Shown here: positions 1 to 8,280 of the stretch, piece by piece | How positions within the stretch are numbered: the first letter of the stretch is position 1 | Layout: every line of letters begins with the position of its first letter | Assembly: GCF_030732845.1 (NCBI RefSeq) | Contig: NZ_JASHKA010000001.1 | Coordinates: forward strand, 543,041 to 607,040 | Direction of reading: 5' to 3' | DNA: 64,000 nt | Origin: Roseibium sp. MMSF_3544 | GTDB lineage: Bacteria; Pseudomonadota; Alphaproteobacteria; Rhizobiales; Stappiaceae | Position numbers and translations under genes: made by a program | The notes under the pieces: model-generated | What the model saw: only the letters and a program-made list of their open reading frames with translations | Databases searched by the model: none | What the model was told of the DNA's origin: nothing

Positions 1-2
1 GA

Positions 3-1373
3 CTATGCACTAGCCTTTCTTTTCTCAATTGTTCGCAGCGTTATGGGAATCGACAAAAGCGTCGTTACACCGATAACAAGGAACAGAATTGCGAAGCTTT
101 TCGTTTCGGTATGAAGCGCACTGCAGGCTGCAAGGCCGAGGCTTCCCCCCAGCATTTGAACAGTCAGATTGATGCCGCTCGCCTGACCGTGTTTTTCCTG
201 CGGAACCATGTTCATCTGCACGCGCCTGAGCGGGATAGCGATGCTGGGCATGGAAGCCCCCCAAAGGATCAGAGGAACCAGCGTCCAAAGATAGCTTTGC
301 CACAGGCTGACCAGCGCCAGAAGCACGATAGCCATGCCGTGGATCGCAATGCCGCGGACCATCACCTGACGGGAGCCGAGGCGGTCGGTGGCGTTGCCGA
401 CCAGGAGTGACGTGCCGAGCGTCGGCAGTATCGCGATCGAAACTGCAATGCCGGACAAGATAGGCGACATACCGACGGCGTCCTGCAAATACTGCGCGAT
501 GAAGACGAAAATCGTGATTTTTTCGAATTGGAAGACCGCGAAGATGATCACGCCACCCCTGAATTCAGGGATCTTCAGCAGCGTCAGGTCCAGAAGCGGT
601 GCAGGGTTCCTGACCTCCCAATACCAGAAGCTTGCCAGAAGCGCGCAGCCGAGGAAAAAGAGGCAAAAGGTTACCGGTGAAAACCAGCCCCAGGACGGGC
701 CCTGCATGACGCTTATGACAAGTCCGAGCAGCGCGATGATGAGAAAAACGGGACCGATCGTATCGAGTTTCGACATCGCGGCAGAGGCCTGCGACTTTCG
801 CTTGTCGTAGGAAGGTGACCATATGCGCCAGAGAAGAAGCACGATTGCGAAAAGGAACGGGATTCCGATCCAGAAGATCATGCGCCAGGAAACCGTTTCG
901 GTCAGCAAGCCTCCGATCAGGGGTCCTGAAGACATAAAAATGGCGCCGACCGTTGTCTGATATCCAAAGGCGACGCCTCGTATTTCCGGTTTGAACGCGG
1001 CGGTGATCAGCGCAATCGACGTCGGAAAGATGATCGCGGCACCGATACCCTGAAGTGCTCTTGCTGCGATAAGCATGGTGCCGCTGGAGGCAAGCGCTGC
1101 AAGCAAGGATGCGAGCGCGAACAAGGCTGCGCCGATCGTGAAGTAGCGCCTTCTGCTGAAATGATCGCCGAAACGTCCGGCCACGGCGACAGCGCAGGTG
1201 AAACTCAGAAGATAGGCGTTCACCACCCAATGGGACGCAGCAACCGACAACCCAAGTTCATCGGTAATGGAGGGCAGGGAGACGGTCACGATCGTCTCAT
1301 CAAGTACGATAAGACCAAGCACACCGCTCATGGCGCCCAGCAACCACCACTTTCTTTGCTCTTCGAACGCCAT
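3..1373 (-). CDS. MFS drug-efflux transporter, DHA2-like
   Basis: A 456-residue inner-membrane protein made almost wholly of hydrophobic helices. The N-terminal segment has the LDETIVTVSLPSI signature of DHA2 (EmrB/QacA-type) proton antiporters, followed by GRFGDHFSRRRYF, which is the loop 2-3 motif A of the major facilitator superfamily. The family exports hydrophobic drugs and dyes in exchange for protons; the substrate here cannot be read from sequence. The gene lies 27 bp downstream of the permease gene on the same strand, so the two are probably co-transcribed. The start has only a weak ribosome site (AGGCTG). The stop codon sits at the very edge of the window, so the gene is complete. 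Confidence 0.88.
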   Translation of the reverse strand: MAFEEQRKWWLLGAMSGVLGLIVLDETIVTVSLPSITDELGLSVAASHWVVNAYLLSFTCAVAVAGRFGDHFSRRRYFTIGAALFALASLLAALASSGTMLIAARALQGIGAAIIFPTSIALITAAFKPEIRGVAFGYQTTVGAIFMSSGPLIGGLLTETVSWRMIFWIGIPFLFAIVLLLWRIWSPSYDKRKSQASAAMSKLDTIGPVFLIIALLGLVISVMQGPSWGWFSPVTFCLFFLGCALLASFWYWEVRNPAPLLDLTLLKIPEFRGGVIIFAVFQFEKITIFVFIAQYLQDAVGMSPILSGIAVSIAILPTLGTSLLVGNATDRLGSRQVMVRGIAIHGMAIVLLALVSLWQSYLWTLVPLILWGASMPSIAIPLRRVQMNMVPQEKHGQASGINLTVQMLGGSLGLAACSALHTETKSFAILFLVIGVTTLLSIPITLRTIEKRKASA

Positions 1374-1400
1374 TGCAGCCTGTATTTTAAAAATTGGAGC

Positions 1401-3041
1401 CTAGAACTTGAAGTCAGGTTTTTCCACTGGTGCGTCTTCTGCAAGATCGTATTCGTTGATCTCCTCCAATTCTTCCTCAGCCAGGTATCGGCTGAACTTG
1501 TCCTTGTGGAGGCTGAGTCGGTTTGCGAGGAAGTAGACACCGGTTGCCAGAAGCGCGACGGCAACAATATCGGGGCCGAGCGGCACGAGACCCGATCCGC
1601 CACCGAAGGATCCCAGATAGGACAGGATCACCAGGCCAAGAAGATAAGGGGCCAGCCAGAGCGCTTCGCGCCAATCCAGACTGTCGAAACCGCCTTGCGA
1701 ATTACGGACGAGCAGCAGCACCAGCCCAATGGCCAGACAGAGCCCGAGATGGGTCATCGTATCCCATCCGCTCCAGTAGATGATCAGGCTGGCGACGATG
1801 AAAGCGAGGCAGCCCGTAAAAGGTGCCGCAGGCAGAAAAAACGCCCTCGGCGTGTTCGGCAGAAGGCGCCGGAATGCCAGAACGGCGATCGGACCGACGA
1901 CAAAAGACAGCACGATCGAAGAGGTGTTCAGAGCGATGACTTCCCGGAACGGCAGCGCAACGAAGAAGATTGCCGCCACGACAAAGTTCACGAGCAGCGC
2001 AAACAGCGGCACGCCACGTTCCGACAGCGTTTCCATGAATTTCGGGAAGAGGCCGTTTTGCGCCATTGCGAGGCCGAGCCGTGCGTTGGAGCCGACGGAG
2101 ACAAGGCCCGACGCAAAGCTGGAAATGCGGGCGCTGGTGTCCAGGATGCTCACGATCCAGAGCGCGCCGACCGCGGTTGCGAGTGAAGCCATTGGACCGA
2201 GCTCTCCGGCAAAATGAAGTTGCGGCCAGCCGCGTTCAAGTTGTGCATGATCCAGTGCGCCCAGAAACGCGATTTGCAGGCCGCCGTAGATCACAAGACA
2301 GACAACGAGGCTGAGAACCAGGGCAAGCGGCACATTGACTTTCGGATTGCGCGCTTCCCCGGCCATGTCGATGACATGACGGAAACCGATCAGAGCGAAG
2401 ATCACGCCCCCGGTGGAAATGGCCGACAGAATGCCTTTCAGGCCTTCCGGCGCAAAACCGCCGTAGTCGCTGAAATTACCAAAGCGGAACTCGGAGGTGA
2501 GGATGACGGCGGCGAGCAAGGCAGGAACGACGATCTTCACCCATGTGAGAGCCGTGTTGATGCGGGCAAAAAACTTGACGCCGAAGGCATTCAGGACCGT
2601 GAAGACCAGCAACAACAGGCAGGCGACCGCCAGACCGCCGACCGACAATTGACCGCCGGGCAAATACAGCCACGGTGCGAGGCTTTGGGAATAACGCAGA
2701 ACCGCCTCGACTTCGATCGTGGCTGTGGTGTTGTAGCCGATCCAGGCCGTCCACCCCATGGTCATGGAGACAACCGAGCCATGGGAAAAATGCGGGACGC
2801 GGCCAATGCCGCCCGGGACAGGCAGGATAGCGGCGATTTCAGCAAAGGTTGCCGCCAGCAACAGCATTGCAAAACCACCGACGACCCATGCAATCATGGC
2901 CGAGGGACCCGCAGCCTGTGCGGCAAGCAGGGGGGCAAACAGCCAGCCGGAGCCCAGTATTCCGCTGATGGCGACAAAGGTCAGGCTCAGCAGACCGATG
3001 CTGCGCTGCATATGTGCCAATACGTCCCCCCAAGACTCCAT
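1401..3041 (-). CDS. APC-superfamily amino acid permease
   Basis: A 546-residue membrane protein with about 12 to 14 predicted helices. The first helix contains SGILGSGWLFAP, matching the unwound helix 1 substrate-binding region (G-S-G-W) of amino acid-polyamine-organocation permeases. The C-terminal 50 residues form an acidic, soluble tail (EEELEEINEYDLAEDAP). It probably imports or exchanges an amino acid or amine; the substrate is unknown. Start choice is uncertain: the first ATG has a purine-rich site almost touching it, while the ATG at residue 11 has a GGGGGGA site 13 bp upstream. It is the likely first gene of a two-gene unit with the MFS gene. Confidence 0.88.
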   Translation of the reverse strand: MESWGDVLAHMQRSIGLLSLTFVAISGILGSGWLFAPLLAAQAAGPSAMIAWVVGGFAMLLLAATFAEIAAILPVPGGIGRVPHFSHGSVVSMTMGWTAWIGYNTTATIEVEAVLRYSQSLAPWLYLPGGQLSVGGLAVACLLLLVFTVLNAFGVKFFARINTALTWVKIVVPALLAAVILTSEFRFGNFSDYGGFAPEGLKGILSAISTGGVIFALIGFRHVIDMAGEARNPKVNVPLALVLSLVVCLVIYGGLQIAFLGALDHAQLERGWPQLHFAGELGPMASLATAVGALWIVSILDTSARISSFASGLVSVGSNARLGLAMAQNGLFPKFMETLSERGVPLFALLVNFVVAAIFFVALPFREVIALNTSSIVLSFVVGPIAVLAFRRLLPNTPRAFFLPAAPFTGCLAFIVASLIIYWSGWDTMTHLGLCLAIGLVLLLVRNSQGGFDSLDWREALWLAPYLLGLVILSYLGSFGGGSGLVPLGPDIVAVALLATGVYFLANRLSLHKDKFSRYLAEEELEEINEYDLAEDAPVEKPDFKF

Positions 3042-3178
3042 ACCTCTTGAACAAACCTTAGCCGAGGCCGGGTCTCAGCGGGAAGAGCGGTTAGGGCATC
3101 ATTGCGAAAGATTTGATCTGGCTGTGTCGTCGCGCTCGCTTTGACGCCCCGAACTTGGACGGCAGAAGGGCAGCCGGG

Positions 3179-3853
3179 TCAAGTAACCTGAGCGGCTGCC
3201 GAGCGGATCGCAGAGATGTTTGCAGCGTAAGCCTCAGTTGTGCCGCCCTTGAACACTGCCGAGCCGGCGACCAGCACGTTGGCACCGGCAGCGGCAACAA
3301 GAGGGGCCGTTTCCGGCGTCACACCGCCATCGATTTCAAGGTCGATCGGCCGGTCACCGATCATGTCCCTGATACGGCGGGTCTTTTCGATCTGGGAATG
3401 AATGAATTTCTGACCGCCGAAGCCGGGGTTGACCGTCATGACCAGAATGAGGTCCAGCCGGTCCATGACATACTGAAGAACGCTTTCGGGCGTCGACGGA
3501 TTGAGCGAAACACCCGCTTTTTTTCCAAGGCCGCGAATTGCCTGCAGCGTCCGGTCGAGATGAGTGGTCGCTTCCGCATGCACCGTGATGATGTCTGAAC
3601 CCGCCTTGGCAAAGGCTTCCAGATAGGGGTCGACCGGTTCTATCATCAGGTGGGTGTCGAAGACGCTGTCTGTGTGCGGCCGCAGCTTTGCAATCACATC
3701 CGGGCCGAAGGTGATGTTCGGCACGAAATGCCCGTCCATCACATCCAGGTGGATCCAGTCGGCCCCCGCATCGATGACATCGCGAACTTCCTGCCCAAGC
3801 TTGGAGAAATCAGAGGCGAGGATCGAGGGGGCGATTGTGATGTCGCGCGGCAT
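3179..3853 (-). CDS. rpe: Ribulose-phosphate 3-epimerase
   Basis: A 224-residue TIM-barrel enzyme that interconverts D-ribulose 5-phosphate and D-xylulose 5-phosphate in the pentose phosphate pathway. Family signatures are all present: APSILASDF at the N-terminus, [12 protein letters not shown] with the catalytic Asp and metal-binding His, [16 protein letters not shown] and the phosphate-binding EIDGGVTPE near the C-terminus. Length is normal for the family. A GGGAGA ribosome site lies just before the ATG. It sits downstream of the DUF2259 gene on the same strand with a 118-bp gap. Confidence 0.97.
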   Translation of the reverse strand: MPRDITIAPSILASDFSKLGQEVRDVIDAGADWIHLDVMDGHFVPNITFGPDVIAKLRPHTDSVFDTHLMIEPVDPYLEAFAKAGSDIITVHAEATTHLDRTLQAIRGLGKKAGVSLNPSTPESVLQYVMDRLDLILVMTVNPGFGGQKFIHSQIEKTRRIRDMIGDRPIDLEIDGGVTPETAPLVAAAGANVLVAGSAVFKGGTTEAYAANISAIRSAAAQVT

Positions 3854-3971
3854 GATTGTCTCCCGAGGCGGCCGAAGGCATCAGACGTGACGTTTTGTGT
3901 GTCGATGCCGCGCTAACACTTATGACCTTCAAGGGCAAGTCAGCTCATACCCACTCAATCGGTTTAGACCT

Positions 3972-4742
3972 TCACAGCCGCCCGGTTATCGCCAGATATC
4001 TGCGATCGGGGCCTTCGAAACCGAGACTTTCCATTTGGATCAGAACGGCAAAGACCGGTGGGGCTTCGCGCGGAAAATAGGTGAAGAACCGTTCGATCCT
4101 GTAGGCGAAGGGGCAGCGCCGGCTGTCGGGCACGATGGTGTCATTGTTCAAGGTCCGGGTAATGCCGTTATTGACCATGGTCAGACGAAAGCCCTTTGTC
4201 GCCACATCGTAGCTGGCGCATTCCGTGTTTTCCAAGGGGTGCTCGGTGAGTGTCAGCTCGACCGGCGTTTCACCCGACAGGAGCGGCAGTCTGGGAGACA
4301 CCAGCATCTTGTGCGGATTGGAGGTCAGCTCCGTCGGCGGGTTGAAGGCAACGGTGCTGCCCTTGCCGACAATGCCCTTTGCATCGAGCAGGGTTTGGGC
4401 TGTGTTGAGATTTTTTGCGCGTGTCGCAACAAGGAAAGTGTCTTCATCATAGCCACCTTCCTCGCTCACCTCGTCGCTCCGCCGGATGGGGGAGGGCTTC
4501 ACCCACTTGTCTGCGATAACGTCCAGCACAAAGATCTCCGAATAGGGGAAGCCGGACCCGTCCTGCACGCCGTATTGTTCAAAGGCAAAGTAGTCTCCGT
4601 GCTTGGAAAAGCCGTAAATCTCGAGACTTGCCGTGTCGCCCGCCTGACCCGGCGAGAGCGAAAGGGAGAAGAGCAAAGCGGCGGCCAGTGAGCCCAGAAC
4701 ACCGGTTGGTGTCTTTCGCAACAATCGTGACAGCGCTTGCAT
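3972..4742 (-). CDS. Secreted DUF2259 family protein
   Basis: I chose the ATG at 4742 (256 residues) because GGAG lies six bases before it and it gives a clean Sec signal peptide (basic start, LAAALLFSLSLSPGQAG). The mature part resembles DUF2259, a predicted secreted protein of alphaproteobacteria of unknown function, with the typical early motif EIYGFSKHGDYFAFEQYG. It contains two cysteines (CASYD, RRCPF) that could form a disulfide. In related genomes this family is often near rpe, as here (family knowledge). No enzymatic residues are recognisable. Confidence 0.8.
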   Translation of the reverse strand: MQALSRLLRKTPTGVLGSLAAALLFSLSLSPGQAGDTASLEIYGFSKHGDYFAFEQYGVQDGSGFPYSEIFVLDVIADKWVKPSPIRRSDEVSEEGGYDEDTFLVATRAKNLNTAQTLLDAKGIVGKGSTVAFNPPTELTSNPHKMLVSPRLPLLSGETPVELTLTEHPLENTECASYDVATKGFRLTMVNNGITRTLNNDTIVPDSRRCPFAYRIERFFTYFPREAPPVFAVLIQMESLGFEGPDRRYLAITGRL

Positions 4743-4801
4743 TTCATTCTCCTTCGACAATAAGCATCTTCGTCGGGAACAAAGCACATAAGACCATGAA
4801 T

Positions 4802-5776
4802 TCAGGCCTGTGGCGTCACAGAATTCGCGTTTAACCGGCAGAAAACTCTCACAAACGGCTTTAAAAACATCGGCAGCAGGTAGATCGGAAACTGACCGAC
4901 GGCAAACCAGAGCCAGGTGAATTCAGGCAAGGTTCCACCAAATGCGGCAACCATGAGCCCCATGTTGCGGGTCCCGCAGGTATGGGCGACCGCGTAGGCA
5001 TCCTCGCGCGAGGCAGGTGAAAACAGGATCAAGGACAGACCGATCTGGACCAGCGCCAGACAGAAGGTAAGTCCGGTTATCCAGAGCGTGTAAAGCGGTT
5101 TGGCGGCAAAACTCGCCGCAACGCCATCCATTGCAGCAATTGCAAACACCAGCAGCAGCAGAACGTTGGCGCCGCTGATCTGGTGCGCGCTGCGCGCAAG
5201 ACGTTCACGGCCCGCCAGCCGCCTGAGAATTGCCGCCAGCAGAAACGCACCCACGAGCAGAAGGGACAATTGGACCGCCAGGCTTCCCACGCTTAAGGGA
5301 AGCGAGGGGCCAAGCATCAAACTGCCGATAAACGGCGCTGTGAGCGGCGTCACGATAAATGCCGCGACCGAAAGCGCCAGGCTGAGCGTGCCGTCGAGAC
5401 CGAGCAAGTAGATGAAAGCCGGTGCCGCCATGACGGGAGGCGCTGCAGTTGAAATGTAGAGCGCGAGAACAACGTCCGGTCCCAGTGCCGCAAGGCCCAG
5501 ATACTTGATAAGCAGATAGGTCAGGAGCGGTGCGCCCAGCATCATCCAGATCAGCGCCGCAATCAGCAGTGCCGGCCGCTTCAAGCGAAGCTTGATGGCT
5601 TCCTGGTCCACCCGAAGAAAGGCAAGCGTCAGAAGCGAGAAGACGGAAATCGTCAGAAAAGGGCGAAGATAGGATGACAGCGCAGGAAGCGCCATGCCGA
5701 TGAAGACCGTCACGGCCAGGGCTGCCGTTCCGTGCCGACCGATAAATGCCAAACCTGCCCCGAGCAATCGAATCAT
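4802..5776 (-). CDS. BASS/SBF-like transporter
   Basis: A 324-residue membrane protein with about nine to ten helices. The segment AHTCGTRNMGLMVAAFGG resembles the crossover motif (GxRNxxLA) of the bile acid:sodium symporter/arsenite transporter fold, and TAAPPVMAAPAF resembles the first proline-containing crossover. It is therefore probably a sodium-coupled organic anion transporter of the inner membrane; the substrate is unknown. It is divergent from the FAD oxidoreductase gene with 112 bp between start codons, so the two might share a control region. Confidence 0.7.
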   Translation of the reverse strand: MIRLLGAGLAFIGRHGTAALAVTVFIGMALPALSSYLRPFLTISVFSLLTLAFLRVDQEAIKLRLKRPALLIAALIWMMLGAPLLTYLLIKYLGLAALGPDVVLALYISTAAPPVMAAPAFIYLLGLDGTLSLALSVAAFIVTPLTAPFIGSLMLGPSLPLSVGSLAVQLSLLLVGAFLLAAILRRLAGRERLARSAHQISGANVLLLLVFAIAAMDGVAASFAAKPLYTLWITGLTFCLALVQIGLSLILFSPASREDAYAVAHTCGTRNMGLMVAAFGGTLPEFTWLWFAVGQFPIYLLPMFLKPFVRVFCRLNANSVTPQA

Positions 5777-5888
5777 CTAAGGTTATCTCCCGAAGCCGCA
5801 AGGTCAGGCAGGCTCCTTGGGCTACTTATAGGAACCGGAGCGGGGTTACCAGACAGATTGCTGTCTCCTCATCAACTCCGGCAAGGGC

Positions 5889-7157
5889 ATGGCAAAACAG
5901 GCAAGGCAACTCAAGTCTTTCGATATCATCGTTCTGGGAGCGGGGATCGTCGGCGTTTGCACGGCCCTGCATCTGCGCAGGCTGGGCCTTGAAGTTGCTC
6001 TTGTCGATCGCGGGCACCCCGGTGAAGAAGCTTCGTTTGGCAACGCGGGCATTGTTCAGTGCAACGGCTTTACCCCGCATGCAATCCCCCTGCGGCCCCT
6101 GGAGCTGCTGGGAATAGCTCTCGGACAATCAAGCGCCGTCTCCTTTGATTTTGGAACGCTTGTGCGGCTGTTGCCCTGGCTGCGGCGATATCATGCAGCC
6201 AGCATCGGGCGCGGCGCAGAAACTTATTCCAGGGTGATCGCTCCCTTGAGGGCGTTCGCAGTGCAGGATCATCTGGACATTGCAGAAGCGACGCTGGCGG
6301 ACCGGTTTTATCGAAAAGGGGGCTGGCTTCATCTCTACAGAAGCGAGGCGGGATACCAAAAAAGCGAGACCGAGCATCATTATGCCCGGGTTTTCGGCGT
6401 CAGTTATGACGAACTTACACCCGCTGAACTCAACACACTCGAGCCGGGGCTGAACGCGAACAGCGCGCGCGCCGTCCACTGGACACAAAGCTGTTCCGTC
6501 TCAAATCCCGGCGCCGTGGTTGACGCTTTCTGGCGTGGCTTTGTCCAGGATGGCGGCAGTTACATCCGGGCGGATGCGAGAAAGCTGGAACCCCAGCGAG
6601 GAGGCTGGAGCCTTGAGGGCGAACTCGGATCCATCTTTGCTCCCCAGGCGGTCGTTGCCCTGGGCGCATGGTCGGCGGACCTGCTGAGCGCTCTCGGCGA
6701 AGATTATCCCCTTGTCGCCAAACGGGGCTACCACATGCATTTCCAGCCAAGGCAAGGCGTTTCGCTGTCAAGACCGGTGGTGGACGTCGAAAACGGGTTC
6801 GCGCTTACTCCGACCGAAAACGGCATTCGTCTGACAACCGGTGTGGAGCTTGCGGAACGCGACGCGCCTCCCAACCCCAAAATCGTCAAACTCGCGAAAC
6901 GCCGGGCAGGGGAAATCTTTCCGCTTGGCAGGGCGCTGGAGGAGGAACCGTGGATGGGATCTCGGCCCTGCCTTCCCGACTCTCTGCCCGCCGTCGGACC
7001 GTCACCGACGATCCCGGGTCTCTGGCTCAATTTCGGCCACGCCCACGATGGCTTTACGCTCGGCCCCGTTACCGGACGGCTTCTGGCGGAGCAGATTGCA
7101 GGCAAGGGACCGGTCCTGGACATTTCGGGTCTCGCGCCGGCAAGGTTTTTCGACTGA
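5889..7157 (+). CDS. FAD-dependent D-amino acid dehydrogenase/oxidase family protein
   Basis: A 422-residue flavoprotein of the DAO family. The Rossmann motif IIVLGAGIVGVCTALHL followed by EVALVDRG lies at the N-terminus and binds ADP of FAD. EEASFGNAGIVQ matches DadA-type D-amino acid dehydrogenases, and the C-terminal GLWLNFGHAHDGFTLGPVTGRLLAE is the conserved second FAD-contact region. Such enzymes oxidise D-amino acids or secondary amines to 2-oxo acids, passing electrons to the respiratory chain or to oxygen. The exact substrate is not readable. An AAGGG site precedes the ATG. The gene stands alone and is divergent from the BASS-like transporter. Confidence 0.88.
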   Translation: MAKQARQLKSFDIIVLGAGIVGVCTALHLRRLGLEVALVDRGHPGEEASFGNAGIVQCNGFTPHAIPLRPLELLGIALGQSSAVSFDFGTLVRLLPWLRRYHAASIGRGAETYSRVIAPLRAFAVQDHLDIAEATLADRFYRKGGWLHLYRSEAGYQKSETEHHYARVFGVSYDELTPAELNTLEPGLNANSARAVHWTQSCSVSNPGAVVDAFWRGFVQDGGSYIRADARKLEPQRGGWSLEGELGSIFAPQAVVALGAWSADLLSALGEDYPLVAKRGYHMHFQPRQGVSLSRPVVDVENGFALTPTENGIRLTTGVELAERDAPPNPKIVKLAKRRAGEIFPLGRALEEEPWMGSRPCLPDSLPAVGPSPTIPGLWLNFGHAHDGFTLGPVTGRLLAEQIAGKGPVLDISGLAPARFFD

Positions 7158-7337
7158 TCCCGCGCCAACGAAGACGGATTTCTGAGCAACACCCCCAAGC
7201 ACGACGCACTCACGCTGTCGGCCTGAATTGCCAATCTGCCGTCTGGATCATGGAAGATCTTTAATTTGCAACTTTTTCACCAATTCCCATCTCGGGCTCA
7301 GAAGCTGGCGAATTGCCGGCGCAGCCTGGAGACAGAC

Positions 7338-7619
7338 ATGTTGCATTCCAAAATCGGACGCCTTGCAAGAACAGGGCTTTTGTCATCGGCCGTTATTGTC
7401 GCAAGCGGTGCGGCAGCATTTGCGCAGATTCAAGCCGGCGACACGATCGGAACATCGGTCTCAGACATAGCACGTTCTCTTGAGACCAATGGCTATGACA
7501 TTCGCGAGATCGAGGTAAAGAACAACCGCATCGATGCCGACGTCACGCTGAACGGCATCAAGCTCGAAATCAAGGTCGATTCGACTTCCGGCGAAGTGAT
7601 CAAGGTCGAAAACGACTAG
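7338..7619 (+). CDS. Small periplasmic PepSY-domain protein
   Basis: A 93-residue protein. The start at 7338 has GGAG seven bases upstream. Residues 1 to about 30 form a signal peptide ending AAAFAQ. The remainder, SVSDIARSLETNGYDIREIEVKNN and the closing IKLEIKVDSTSGEVIKVEND, has the PepSY pattern (helix, then strands ending in a G-x-V-hydrophobic motif). PepSY domains are exported regulatory or inhibitory modules; some bind proteases. It is a single-gene unit ending just before the convergent Lrp gene. Confidence 0.8.
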   Translation: MLHSKIGRLARTGLLSSAVIVASGAAAFAQIQAGDTIGTSVSDIARSLETNGYDIREIEVKNNRIDADVTLNGIKLEIKVDSTSGEVIKVEND

Positions 7620-7654
7620 CGGCACGAAGCAAGACAGATTGTGTGTGTTTTGTC

Positions 7655-8134
7655 CTAGTTTTCCCGGAGCGGCAGAGCGACGGTATCCTTGACCGTGTTA
7701 ACAACAATGCGGGACTGGACGTCCGAAACAAGCGTGTTGTCCAAAAGCTTCAAGCGCAGAAAATTGTCGTATGTCTTGATGTCGTCGGTGACCACCTTGA
7801 TCAGGTAGTCGACTGCTCCGGTGATGCGCTCACATGTGACGACTTCGGGCCAATGATGCACCAGCTTGTCGAACGTCTCCATATTTTCCCGGCTCGGCAC
7901 GGCAAGCTTTACGAAAGAATAGGCGACAAAGCCGAGACCAACGGATTCCCGGTCGATTATCGCAGTGATCTGGCGGATGATGCCCTGTTCCTTGAGGCGT
8001 TTGATCCGCCGCCAGCAAGGTGTCTGGCTCATGCCGGCCTCTTTCGCGACTTCCGCGATCGAGAGCGATGCGTCCCTCTGCAAGACTCGGAGAACACGAA
8101 TGTCGGACGGGTCGAGAAGATATTTATCGGTCAT
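7655..8134 (-). CDS. Lrp/AsnC family transcriptional regulator
   Basis: A 159-residue regulator with an N-terminal winged helix (LDPSDIRVLRVLQRDASLSIAEVAKEAGMSQTPCWRRIKRLKEQGII) and a C-terminal RAM ligand-binding domain (ITGAVDYLIKVVTDDIKTYDNFL). Family members are dimers or octamers that bind amino acids. It is transcribed divergently from the indolepyruvate ferredoxin oxidoreductase gene, so it probably regulates that gene in response to an aromatic or branched-chain amino acid (inference from context). A candidate operator dyad lies between the two genes. Confidence 0.95.
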   Translation of the reverse strand: MTDKYLLDPSDIRVLRVLQRDASLSIAEVAKEAGMSQTPCWRRIKRLKEQGIIRQITAIIDRESVGLGFVAYSFVKLAVPSRENMETFDKLVHHWPEVVTCERITGAVDYLIKVVTDDIKTYDNFLRLKLLDNTLVSDVQSRIVVNTVKDTVALPLREN

Positions 8135-8147
8135 TGGCTATTTTAGG

Positions 8148-8197
8148 AATTTTTGTGCGGTTTGCGGGTCATTGCCCGTGACGATAGCACAGAAATT
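8148..8197. promoter_or_regulatory. Candidate Lrp operator region
   Basis: An interrupted inverted repeat with 11-bp arms: AATTTTTGTGC at 8148-8158 and GCACAGAAATT at 8187-8197, matching at 10 of 11 positions. It lies between the divergent Lrp and oxidoreductase genes. Lrp-type proteins typically bind multiple AT-flanked dyads upstream of the gene they adjoin. Assignment is inference. Confidence 0.4.
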
Positions 8198-8280
8198 GCC
8201 CGCGAAAAGGATGATATTACTCATAGAACTGGTTGCGGGGAGGCGCAGCCGCAAAGAACCACGTTTCTGGAGGACGCCGA

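Noticed and set aside
1161..3050. Plus-strand frames of 341 and 278 residues
   Set aside because: They are shadows of the APC permease gene, with a charged composition caused by antisense membrane-helix codons.
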